NCBI GenBank assembly: GCA_022486625.1 | Contig: JAKVKH010000040.1 | Location: forward strand, 1-32,947 | DNA: 32,947 bases | From: Butyrivibrio sp. | GTDB lineage: Bacteria; Bacillota; Clostridia; Lachnospirales; Lachnospiraceae | Reading direction: 5' to 3' | Shown here: positions 16,383 to 23,260 of the stretch, one piece after another | Layout: every line of letters begins with the position of its first letter | Position numbering within the stretch: the stretch's first letter is position 1 | Notes under the pieces: generated by a model | Database searches by the model: none | What the model was told of the DNA's origin: nothing | Seen by the model: the letters and a program-made list of their open reading frames with translations, nothing else | Made by a program: the position numbers and the translations under genes

Positions 16383-17104
16383 AAGTTATTCCTCATTTCT
16401 TCGAAATTGATCGTATATGTCTTTCCCTCACAGGTCAGAATTCCCTCATCTTCCATTCTGTGCAGTTCCCTTACCAGCGCACTGCGATTGACACACAGAT
16501 ACTCTGCAAGCTCCGTATGGTTATACGGAATCACCACCTGCGTCAGGCCAAGCGCCTCATCTTCGACTACCTGTGCTTCGATTCCATACAGCAGGATATG
16601 TTTGCTCACAAGTGCAAAAAACGTCAGGATACGCTCCCGCAGGGAATTCTTTGAGAGAATTTCTATTTTGGCCAGAAGCGATCTCGTTTTCTGTGACAGC
16701 AGATAGGCCAGATTTTCCGCCATAACCTTATGACACCTGCAATGCTTGCTGCACAGGGTAAACAGATCCTGATAATTAAAATACATGATCTCGCAATCCG
16801 TTGCAGCGCGATAGTTTACTGTACAGTCAATCGGCTCCCTTGCCAGAAAAGGATCCCCGAAGATCTCATCTTCCTTCAGTGTTCTGAAAAAATAAATATT
16901 TCCGAACAGATCCTCCTTTTCCATCATAACAGTTCCCTTCAGAATTACCCCTACCCGCTTGACTGATTCTCCTTCCATCAGCATATATGCACTTTTTTTA
17001 TAATTTCTTTGCACAAAATTAATGCATGTCATAAGCTGCCTGACTTCAGGTGCGGAAATGCCCTTAAACAGCGGGTAATTCACGAGTTTCTCTTCTATAG
17101 TCAT
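16379..17104 (-). CDS. Crp/Fnr-family transcriptional regulator
   Basis: A 241-residue regulator. An N-terminal cyclic-nucleotide-like beta-roll (about 10-120) and dimer helix precede a C-terminal winged HTH with NHTELAEYLCVNRSALVRELHRM (recognition helix near residue 205). Cysteines C101-range (DCEIMYF) and SKHCRCHK are present, but no N-terminal FNR-type cysteine set, so an oxygen-sensing Fe-S cluster is not supported. It heads an operon with DNPH1-like, acetyltransferase and ArsC-like genes, overlapping the first by four bases. A perfect dyad in its promoter suggests autoregulation. Effector unknown. Confidence 0.88.
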   Translation of the reverse strand: MTIEEKLVNYPLFKGISAPEVRQLMTCINFVQRNYKKSAYMLMEGESVKRVGVILKGTVMMEKEDLFGNIYFFRTLKEDEIFGDPFLAREPIDCTVNYRAATDCEIMYFNYQDLFTLCSKHCRCHKVMAENLAYLLSQKTRSLLAKIEILSKNSLRERILTFFALVSKHILLYGIEAQVVEDEALGLTQVVIPYNHTELAEYLCVNRSALVRELHRMEDEGILTCEGKTYTINFEEMRNNL

Positions 17105-17133
17105 AAAAGCGCTTCCTTTCTCTCCATAATCCT

Positions 17134-17163
17134 ATTATGCGCTTTTGTCTGTTGCCGTGGCAA
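17134..17163 (-). promoter_or_regulatory. Promoter of the crp-type operon
   Basis: TTGCCA (17158-17163, minus strand) and CATAAT (17134-17139) with an 18-base spacer. The -35 box lies inside the dyad at 17150-17165. Confidence 0.5.
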
Positions 17164-17165
17164 CA
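17150..17165. promoter_or_regulatory. Perfect dyad, candidate Crp/Fnr operator
   Basis: TGTTGCC-GT-GGCAACA has two 7-base arms with no mismatch. It covers the -35 box of the crp-type gene. A TAAAAT box on the plus strand at 17186-17191 would place the dyad centre about 41 bases upstream of the start of the HPr-like transcript, the class II activator position of Crp/Fnr proteins. So the site may repress one gene and activate the other. Confidence 0.6.
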
Positions 17166-17268
17166 TTTTTGTATATTTAAGATGCTAAAATGAGTTTTAA
17201 CACTTAAGGAACGCATGCGGTGTCCTGTGATCTGAGCCTTATGGCCCAGCCAGAAAGGAATAATTACC

Positions 17269-17532
17269 ATGAACTATCAGACAAAAATCAGATTTACATC
17301 CGTAGATGACATACAGGAATTTGTAAAAATAACCAGAAACATGTCAGGAGACATTGACATGACCCATGGTCACGATACAGTTGACGCCAAATCTTTTCTG
17401 GGCGTCCTCTCCCTTGTCGGCTCTGCCATGCAGAAATCCAACTCTGTTCTGCTCAGCTTCAGCGATGAAGATGACTATAATACTTTCCTGCAGCAGGGTC
17501 GTTTCCTCGTTCCCGTATCTTCTGTATCATAA
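17269..17532 (+). CDS. HPr-like (Crh-type) protein without the active histidine
   Basis: An 87-residue HPr-fold protein. The part around VDAKSFLGVLSLV matches the HPr segment holding regulatory Ser46, here S42, and the following beta strand and helix also align. The segment that should carry the phospho-histidine (GxHARPA in HPr) is replaced by DDIQEFVKITRN, with no histidine. It therefore cannot serve as a PTS carrier. Loss of His with retained Ser recalls Bacillus Crh, a CcpA cofactor. It is divergent from the crp-type gene and not next to PTS genes. A good ribosome site (AAAGGAA) lies before the ATG. The role in catabolite control is inference. Confidence 0.7.
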   Translation: MNYQTKIRFTSVDDIQEFVKITRNMSGDIDMTHGHDTVDAKSFLGVLSLVGSAMQKSNSVLLSFSDEDDYNTFLQQGRFLVPVSSVS

Positions 17533-17540
17533 CAGAAAGC

Positions 17541-17595
17541 AAAATGGTTCTGCCATTTTACTTATATATGCCGGGTTAGTATCCCCTTTCCCGGC
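17541..17595 (+). terminator. Two weak stem-loops after the HPr-like gene
   Basis: AAAATGG-TTCTG-CCATTTT (17541-17559) followed by ACTTAT, then GCCGGG-N14-CCCGGC (17570-17595) with no T-run. Either may end the short HPr-like transcript; termination is probably leaky. Confidence 0.4.
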
Positions 17596-17706
17596 ATCCC
17601 TCATTAGTTTACAAAGAATTAATTAGCATATGTACTGTCTCTTCTGTATACTGACATTCAGAGATGCATTTATATCACAATCTGTTGTTAAAGGAGGGAG
17701 CACGCC

Positions 17707-18117
17707 ATACTGAAAAAAGCCAATAAAATTCTGTACAGAACCAGTGAAATCCTGGAACTGCTGCTGGCCGGTATTGTTGCCGTCAGCATTATCATTGCGA
17801 TACTGCGGTTTTTCCCGGAGTTTTCGACTTTGCTGCACAGTACCGACAGCTCGGCACTGACTCATTTTCTGGAAGAAATCTTCTATATTATTATAGCAGT
17901 AGAATTTCTGAAAATGCTGTGCAAACCAAAATCGGATACAATTATTGAAGTTCTGATCTTCCTGGAAGCAAGACACATGATTATCGGCGATACCACTTCA
18001 CAGCAGGATCTGCTGTCCATTATCAGCATCACGCTGCTGTTCCTTCTGCAGGCGTTTCTGCAGTCAAGAGCCGCCAGAAAGAAGAAGGAAGCCGATTCTG
18101 CAAATGCCGAAAAATAA
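17707..18117 (+). CDS. psiE: PsiE-family membrane protein with a non-standard start codon
   Basis: The reading frame gives a 135-136 residue protein with about four membrane helices, matching the phosphate-starvation-inducible PsiE family: EIFYIIIAVEFLKML, DTIIEVLIFLEARHMII and DLLSIISITLLFLLQAFL. The charged tail is RKKKEADSANAEK. A very strong AAAGGAGG (17690-17697) is followed at normal distance by ATA CTG AAA AAA, where the family's first residues M-L/K-K-K are expected. There is no ATG, GTG or TTG in frame between the upstream stop (17689) and 17830. A TTG at 17830 would delete the first helix. So ATA (17707) or CTG (17710) must start it, or the gene is damaged. Function of PsiE is unknown. 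Confidence 0.72.
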   Translation: MLKKANKILYRTSEILELLLAGIVAVSIIIAILRFFPEFSTLLHSTDSSALTHFLEEIFYIIIAVEFLKMLCKPKSDTIIEVLIFLEARHMIIGDTTSQQDLLSIISITLLFLLQAFLQSRAARKKKEADSANAEK

Positions 18118-18125
18118 AGTAAAAT

Positions 18126-18171
18126 AAACAGCTGCACCGTAACGGTATAACCGTTTCAGTGCAGCTGTTTT
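18126..18171. terminator. Strong bidirectional terminator between psiE and lacZ
   Basis: A 12-base arm AAACAGCTGCAC pairs perfectly with GTGCAGCTGTTT; an inner ACGGT/ACCGT pair extends the structure. It is followed by TTTC on the plus strand and by a T-rich tract on the minus strand. It serves the convergent psiE and beta-galactosidase genes. Confidence 0.8.
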
Positions 18172-18210
18172 TCAATTAGTATTAGCCCTTGTCTTATGAA
18201 TACCAGCGCT

Positions 18211-21200
18211 TCAGATCCCCTTAAATGAAAACTCAAATTCCATTCTGTGATCTGTTTTCAGCAGGAATTCCTCCTGTGTCCTGGATCCCCAACTGTCATC
18301 TCCCGCGATACCCATCTGCATCAGGCTCGCCCTGATCCAGGTATGATGTACCGGCGGAAGTTCATAGGCATGCTTTGCCAGTTCCATTTCATGCGGCGAA
18401 TACGGAAGCGCGGAGAAATTCATTTCCTTGCCTTCAAAGCGAAGTCCGCGTCCCTTTTCATCCGTAACCTCGGCATATCTGACACCGGTCTTATTTCCGC
18501 ATTCCTGCGGAACCAGGTACCTGGCCATTGCATCCGCTGTCTTCTGCTCATAAATGCCCAGCTTTGCGCCCTGTGTCCTGTCCGCATAGGTTTCCTGCGG
18601 TCCAAGGCCATACCACTTCACATGATCATAATCTGCATCGAGACAGAACATAACACCAAATTCCGGCATATCCGCAAGTTCCTTTACCGGATCGTAGGAC
18701 AGCTTCGTCCTGATTGTTCCATCTGCAGATACGCGATAAGTCAGTGTACAGAATGACTGCGGCGTTGTCGGCATGAAATAGGTATAGGTAATGCTGACCG
18801 CATCTTTTTCCTCCTGAATCATCGGCTCGCTCTGTTCCTGTCCGGCATAGGGCTTATGTGTAATGTACATACTGGCAGTCTTCCACTGCGCATAGCGCTG
18901 CGGCATACAGTTGCCATTGTCATTATCTGTCGGTGCTCTCCAGAAATTCGGCATCGGAATGCCGTCGATCATTTCTTTTCCTGCATACCGGTAGGAAACA
19001 AGACCACCACTGGCAAATGAGAACAGTGCATCAAAATGTTCACCCTTCACACCCAGATTCATCCAGCCGTGAATCACCTTCAGCGTGCCTTCCTCCTGAG
19101 CTGAAAGCTTCTCTGCCTTTTCAGATACCTGCAGAACCTTCTGGCCAAATGCCACCTCATACCCGGCCTTTGCCCAGAGTGTATCCTCCTTAAGCAGGAA
19201 GGATACGGTAACAGTATATTCGCCCGGAAGAACCGGCTTTGTCAGCGGAAGTGTCACTTCCTTTTCCGCAAGCGGTGCGATCTTCACCTGCATGCTCTGG
19301 CAACTGACCTTTTTTCCTTCCCTTTCAAGTGTTACGACACAGTCATAGTAATCAGTATTCAGAAACAGATTTTTATTCTTTATATGTGCTCCGGTAAAAT
19401 CCTTTATTCCAATGCTGATATTCTGATAATTATATTTTACAGACGGCATCTTCGGAGACGGATCACGATCACCGCCGTATACAATTCCGTTACCGCTGAA
19501 ATTATAATCGGTCGGACGTTCTCCGAAATCTCCGCCATATGCCTGGAACACTTCTCCATAACGGTTTTTCTTCCGGATCGACTGATCAATATAATCCCAG
19601 ATAAATCCGCCCTGATATAAGGGCTCTGTATCCGTCAGATCTGTATATTTGAACATGGCTCCGCAGGAATTTCCCATTGCATGTGTATATTCACAGCAGA
19701 TAAACGGTTTCTTCCTGTCCTTTGCCAGAAACTCTCTGATCTGTGCCACAGACGGATACATCTGGCTTTCCACATCACTCGTATCGTTATATCTTCTATC
19801 GCGGAAAACGCCTTCGTAATGCACCAGTCTGCTGTCATCCAGCTCCCGGAATTTATTGCTCATCTCATATATGACTTTTCCGCCATACGATTCATTTCCG
19901 CAGGACCATAGCAGGATCGCCGGATGATTCTTATCCCTCTGATAACAGGAATTGACACGATCAAGCATGGCACCCAGCCATTCTTCATGATCTCCCGGCA
20001 GGATTACAGACTCATCATTCGGTCCGGTCCAGCTTCCGTGTGTTTCCATATTGTTCTCTGCGATCATATACAGACCATATTCATCGCACAGCTCATAAAT
20101 CAGGGAATTGTCCGGATAATGACAGGTTCTGATCGCATTGATATTGTTCCGTTTCATGGTCACAATATCCTGAATAATTTCTTTCTTCGATACTGTCCGT
20201 CCTGTTCTGGAACTGAATTCATGCCGGTTTACTCCCTTGAAAACGATCCGCTTCCCGTTCAGAAGCATCAGCGAATTCTTAAGTTCAAACCGTCTGAAGC
20301 CGACATTCTGACAGATGCACTCCTGCAGCTGCCCCTCCTCATCTTCCACTTCCATCATCAGCTGATAAAGACTTGGTTCTTCTGCGCTCCACAGCTCCGG
20401 TTTCTTTACGATAAAAGAGAATTCACTCTGTGCATCAAGTGTCACCTTTTTTTCAAAAATCTTTTTCCCGGCCTTTTCAAGGCGGATATTTGCCTTTCCC
20501 CTGCCCTTAACGATCAGGGACAGATCAAGCTGCGCATTTTCATATTCATCATCCAGTATGGTTCTGACACTCATGTCATAGATATGAGTATCCGGTATTG
20601 CATAGAGATATACACTTCTGTATATTCCTGAAAACCGGTAAAAATCCTGATCCTCACACCAACTGCCACTCGTCCATTTAAAGACTCTGACTGCCAGTTT
20701 ATTCTCACCGGTTTTTACCAGATCCGTCAGCTCAAATTCTGAAGGTGTAAAACTGTCTTCACTGTAACCGACAAAGTTACCGTTCAGCCAGACCGCCATA
20801 CCGCTTTCCACGCCCTGAAAAGAAATGAAGATTCTTTTTCCCTTCATGCAGTCCGGAACATGGAAATATTTCACATAACTGGCTGTCGGATTAAACTCCT
20901 CCGGAATCTGTCCCGGTCTGAGTTCCTCGCGGCCATCCCAGGGATATTGTACATTTACATACTGCGGTGCATCATATCCTTCCATCTGAATATGTGCCGG
21001 TACACGGATATCCTCCCAACTGTGTGCATCATAATCCTCTTTTTCAAACCCCGGTACCGCCAGGCTCATATTTCTGGCATAGGAAAACTTCCATATTCCA
21101 TCAAGACTTTTTCGAAAGCTGCTGTCTCCAAGATGCTGTTCTTCCCATGATGCATATGCCACATGGTCAGAATGTGCCGGCATACAGTTTTCTTTAAAGT

Positions 21201-21240
21201 ATTCCGGATTTTTTACATTTTCATATAAAAAATCATTCAT
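18211..21240 (-). CDS. lacZ: Beta-galactosidase, glycoside hydrolase family 2 (LacZ type)
   Basis: A 1009-residue cytosolic enzyme splitting terminal beta-galactose from lactose or imported galacto-oligosaccharides. Order of parts: jelly-roll sugar-binding domain (about 30-200, FQGVESGMAVWLNG), two immunoglobulin-like domains, the TIM barrel with GVNRHEFSSRTGR, acid/base E450 in WSCGNES, nucleophile E517 in CCEYTHAMGNS, and the C-terminal beta-galactosidase small-chain domain ending near residue 1005. Length equals typical LacZ (about 1020). The start at 21240 has GAGG five bases upstream; an in-frame opening to 21363 runs through the terminator and operator and is not credible. It lies just downstream of the sugar ABC operon with its own promoter region and a 21-base dyad. 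Confidence 0.93.
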   Translation of the reverse strand: MNDFLYENVKNPEYFKENCMPAHSDHVAYASWEEQHLGDSSFRKSLDGIWKFSYARNMSLAVPGFEKEDYDAHSWEDIRVPAHIQMEGYDAPQYVNVQYPWDGREELRPGQIPEEFNPTASYVKYFHVPDCMKGKRIFISFQGVESGMAVWLNGNFVGYSEDSFTPSEFELTDLVKTGENKLAVRVFKWTSGSWCEDQDFYRFSGIYRSVYLYAIPDTHIYDMSVRTILDDEYENAQLDLSLIVKGRGKANIRLEKAGKKIFEKKVTLDAQSEFSFIVKKPELWSAEEPSLYQLMMEVEDEEGQLQECICQNVGFRRFELKNSLMLLNGKRIVFKGVNRHEFSSRTGRTVSKKEIIQDIVTMKRNNINAIRTCHYPDNSLIYELCDEYGLYMIAENNMETHGSWTGPNDESVILPGDHEEWLGAMLDRVNSCYQRDKNHPAILLWSCGNESYGGKVIYEMSNKFRELDDSRLVHYEGVFRDRRYNDTSDVESQMYPSVAQIREFLAKDRKKPFICCEYTHAMGNSCGAMFKYTDLTDTEPLYQGGFIWDYIDQSIRKKNRYGEVFQAYGGDFGERPTDYNFSGNGIVYGGDRDPSPKMPSVKYNYQNISIGIKDFTGAHIKNKNLFLNTDYYDCVVTLEREGKKVSCQSMQVKIAPLAEKEVTLPLTKPVLPGEYTVTVSFLLKEDTLWAKAGYEVAFGQKVLQVSEKAEKLSAQEEGTLKVIHGWMNLGVKGEHFDALFSFASGGLVSYRYAGKEMIDGIPMPNFWRAPTDNDNGNCMPQRYAQWKTASMYITHKPYAGQEQSEPMIQEEKDAVSITYTYFMPTTPQSFCTLTYRVSADGTIRTKLSYDPVKELADMPEFGVMFCLDADYDHVKWYGLGPQETYADRTQGAKLGIYEQKTADAMARYLVPQECGNKTGVRYAEVTDEKGRGLRFEGKEMNFSALPYSPHEMELAKHAYELPPVHHTWIRASLMQMGIAGDDSWGSRTQEEFLLKTDHRMEFEFSFKGI

Positions 21241-21309
21241 TGCTGCCTCATTTCCGCGCGACTTCGCACTTCCTTTTTCCCCGGAGACTGCCCCTGCAAT
21301 CCCCAAAAA

Positions 21310-21330
21310 GTAAGCGGCTGTGCCGATTAC
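21310..21330. promoter_or_regulatory. 21-base dyad upstream of lacZ, candidate operator
   Basis: Arms GTAAGCGGC and GCCGATTAC around TGT pair at all but one position. It lies directly after a TTTACA box (21332-21337, minus strand), in the spacer of a possible lacZ promoter whose -10 is poor. A repressor or activator site is likely. It is not a cre match, as the centre lacks CG. Confidence 0.6.
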
Positions 21331-21334
21331 CTGT

Positions 21335-21380
21335 AAAAAGCCGTCTCCAGCCGTAAAAAACACTGCCGGAGATGGCTTTT
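21335..21380 (-). terminator. Terminator of the sugar ABC operon
   Basis: On the minus strand AAAAGCCATCTCC pairs with GGAGACGGCTTTT (one wobble) and ends in TTTTTAC. It closes the permease operon ahead of lacZ; its 3' part overlaps the lacZ promoter -35. Confidence 0.75.
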
Positions 21381-21395
21381 CTGACTTTCGAAAAA

Positions 21396-22247
21396 TTACT
21401 TTACTGCGCCCGTAATACCTTCTGCAAACTGCTTCTGCAGTACGAAGAAGACGATCATGGTCGGAATGGAGCAGAACAGAACGCCCATCATCAGTACCCC
21501 ATAATCCACCTTATAGCCTGCTGCCAGATTGGCAATCAGCATCGGCATGGTCTGCGCACTTGTCTTGTTCATAACTACCTTCGGCCACATATATGCATTC
21601 CATGCATTCATGAAAGTAATAACAGCTGCTGCTGCATAAGTTGCTCTCTGCACCGGCATATACATCTTGAAGAAGATCCCGATCTCGCTGCAGCCGTCAA
21701 TACGCGCCGCTTCAATGATATCCACCGGAAAGTTTCTGGAATTCTGACGGAACATCATAATCAGGAAAGGTGTGGAAATTGCAGGAAGAACGAACGCCCA
21801 CACCGTATTCAGAAGTTTTGCATGTGACATGATCTTGAACAGCGGGATCATGGTTGCTACCTGCGGAATCATCATGGCCAGGAGCAGAACAGCGAACAGC
21901 TTATCCTTTGCCTTGTCGTGATACAGTTCAAATCCATAACCTGCAAGGGAACAGATCAGAAGTGCTGCAAGTGTTTCCACCCCGGCATAAAGGAAGGAGT
22001 TACCCATGCCCTGTGCCAGATTCTGCTGTGCAATGAGGTTCTTGAAGTTCGTTGCTGCATAGTTTCCGAATACAATCTTACCTCGTGCAACATCCACTGT
22101 ATTGTTGGTTGCTGCGGTAATCATCCAGTAAAGCGGAAATACCGAGATGAAAGATACAATAATCAGAAATATATACGTAGGAATAAGCCTGCGCTGAATG
22201 GAAGATGAATTTGTTTTCTCAGGAGCCTTGCTCTTTACATTAGTCAC
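21396..22247 (-). CDS. Sugar ABC transporter permease (MsmG/AraQ type)
   Basis: A 283-residue inner-membrane permease with six helices. The ABC-interaction loop EAARIDGCSEIGIFFKMYMP is intact. It pairs with the MsmF-type permease and the binding protein upstream. No ATPase gene is present; in many Bacillota a shared MsmX-type ATPase encoded elsewhere drives such importers. Start: GTG at 22247 has AGGTGA 4-6 bases upstream and overlaps the preceding gene by 8 bases; another GTG at 22256 is possible. The gene ends 16 bases before the terminator stem. Confidence 0.9.
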   Translation of the reverse strand: MTNVKSKAPEKTNSSSIQRRLIPTYIFLIIVSFISVFPLYWMITAATNNTVDVARGKIVFGNYAATNFKNLIAQQNLAQGMGNSFLYAGVETLAALLICSLAGYGFELYHDKAKDKLFAVLLLAMMIPQVATMIPLFKIMSHAKLLNTVWAFVLPAISTPFLIMMFRQNSRNFPVDIIEAARIDGCSEIGIFFKMYMPVQRATYAAAAVITFMNAWNAYMWPKVVMNKTSAQTMPMLIANLAAGYKVDYGVLMMGVLFCSIPTMIVFFVLQKQFAEGITGAVK

Positions 22248-23136
22248 GCTTATCACCTGCTTTCATATTGATTGCGGAAAGAACTGCTACCATCATAAAT
22301 ACCAGGAAGGACAGTGCAGATGCATAACCGAAGTTTGCAACGCCCTTACCGAAGGAATTGTTATAGATATAATGAGACATTGTAATCGTTGTATTGGCAG
22401 GGCCGCCGCTTGTCAGGTTGACAGACTCATCAAACAGCTGCAATGTACCATTGATGGACATGATCATGGTCATGACAATTGTAGGTTTCAAAAGCGGAAC
22501 CGTTATCTTCCAGAAAGTCTTCCAGCCGTTGGCACCATCAATCTTGGCTGCTTCGTAAACAGAATACTCAATATTCTGAAGTCCTGCCAGATAGAATACC
22601 ATGTTATAGCCTGTCCATCTCCAGATCAGTGCAATAATAATAATTGCTCTTGCAGAAGACGGTGTGCCAAGGAAATTGTAGTTTGATTCAAAAATGCCAA
22701 GCTTCACAAGAATTAAATTGATCAGTCCGTTTGTTGCAAACAACGACTTGAAAATCAAAGAATAGGAAACCAGTGAGGTTGCACACGGTAAAAATACGCA
22801 TGTACGGAAAAATCCCTTGAATTTCAGATCCTTATTGTTCAATAACTGTGCAAGCAGAATTGCCAGAATTAACATGATCGGTACTTCTACGATCAGATAC
22901 AGAAACGTGTTTCCAAGAGAACGAATGAACAGCTTATCACGGAACATACGAATGTAGTTATTAAAAATCGGATCTGCCCATCTCATATGGGCACTTGAAC
23001 CAGTTTTAAACGATGTGAAAAGAGCCTGAACCATCGGATAAAAGCTCATGATTGCAATCAGCAGTGTTGCCGGTGTCAGATAAATCCATCCTGCCCTGCG
23101 CTGTTTTGCGGTCACGCTCATTTTTTTTGCTTTCAA
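22240..23136 (-). CDS. Sugar ABC transporter permease (MsmF/UgpA type)
   Basis: A 298-residue inner-membrane permease of the MalF/UgpA type. The coupling motif is EAAKIDGANGWKTFWKITVPLL, and the first helix begins GWIYLTPATLL. The start is TTG at 23136 with GGAGG seven bases upstream; the ATG five codons on lacks a well-placed site. It overlaps the next permease, showing coupling. It is separated from the binding-protein gene by 124 bases containing a stable stem-loop that may reduce its expression. Confidence 0.92.
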   Translation of the reverse strand: MKAKKMSVTAKQRRAGWIYLTPATLLIAIMSFYPMVQALFTSFKTGSSAHMRWADPIFNNYIRMFRDKLFIRSLGNTFLYLIVEVPIMLILAILLAQLLNNKDLKFKGFFRTCVFLPCATSLVSYSLIFKSLFATNGLINLILVKLGIFESNYNFLGTPSSARAIIIIALIWRWTGYNMVFYLAGLQNIEYSVYEAAKIDGANGWKTFWKITVPLLKPTIVMTMIMSINGTLQLFDESVNLTSGGPANTTITMSHYIYNNSFGKGVANFGYASALSFLVFMMVAVLSAINMKAGDKRD

Positions 23137-23203
23137 ATTAGAGCCTCCTTCAACTGTAAATCCCTGCGGCTCTCCGCAAGCGGTTGATTTTTCCTTTGCA
23201 ATA

Positions 23204-23233
23204 AACGGGGAGTCGGAAAACCGATTCCCCGTT
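23204..23233 (-). terminator. Stem-loop between the binding-protein and permease genes
   Basis: AACGGGGAGTCGG and CCGATTCCCCGTT form a 13-pair stem (one G-T wobble) with a four-base loop. On the minus strand only TTTATT follows, so it is a partial terminator or an RNA 3'-end stabiliser. This is the usual way to give high binding-protein and lower permease levels. Confidence 0.65.
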
Positions 23234-23260
23234 GTATGTGATTACCTTCTCAGTTAATAA

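Noticed and set aside
17105..17146. AAAAGCGC / GCGCTTTT inverted pair with inner CATAAT/ATTATG in front of the crp-type gene
   Set aside because: One arm lies upstream of the predicted transcription start, so no RNA hairpin would form; as DNA the 26-base gap is too long for a typical operator.
21241..21363. Possible 41-residue N-terminal extension of LacZ
   Set aside because: It covers the dyad and the ABC-operon terminator, resembles no LacZ sequence, and a good ribosome site precedes 21240.
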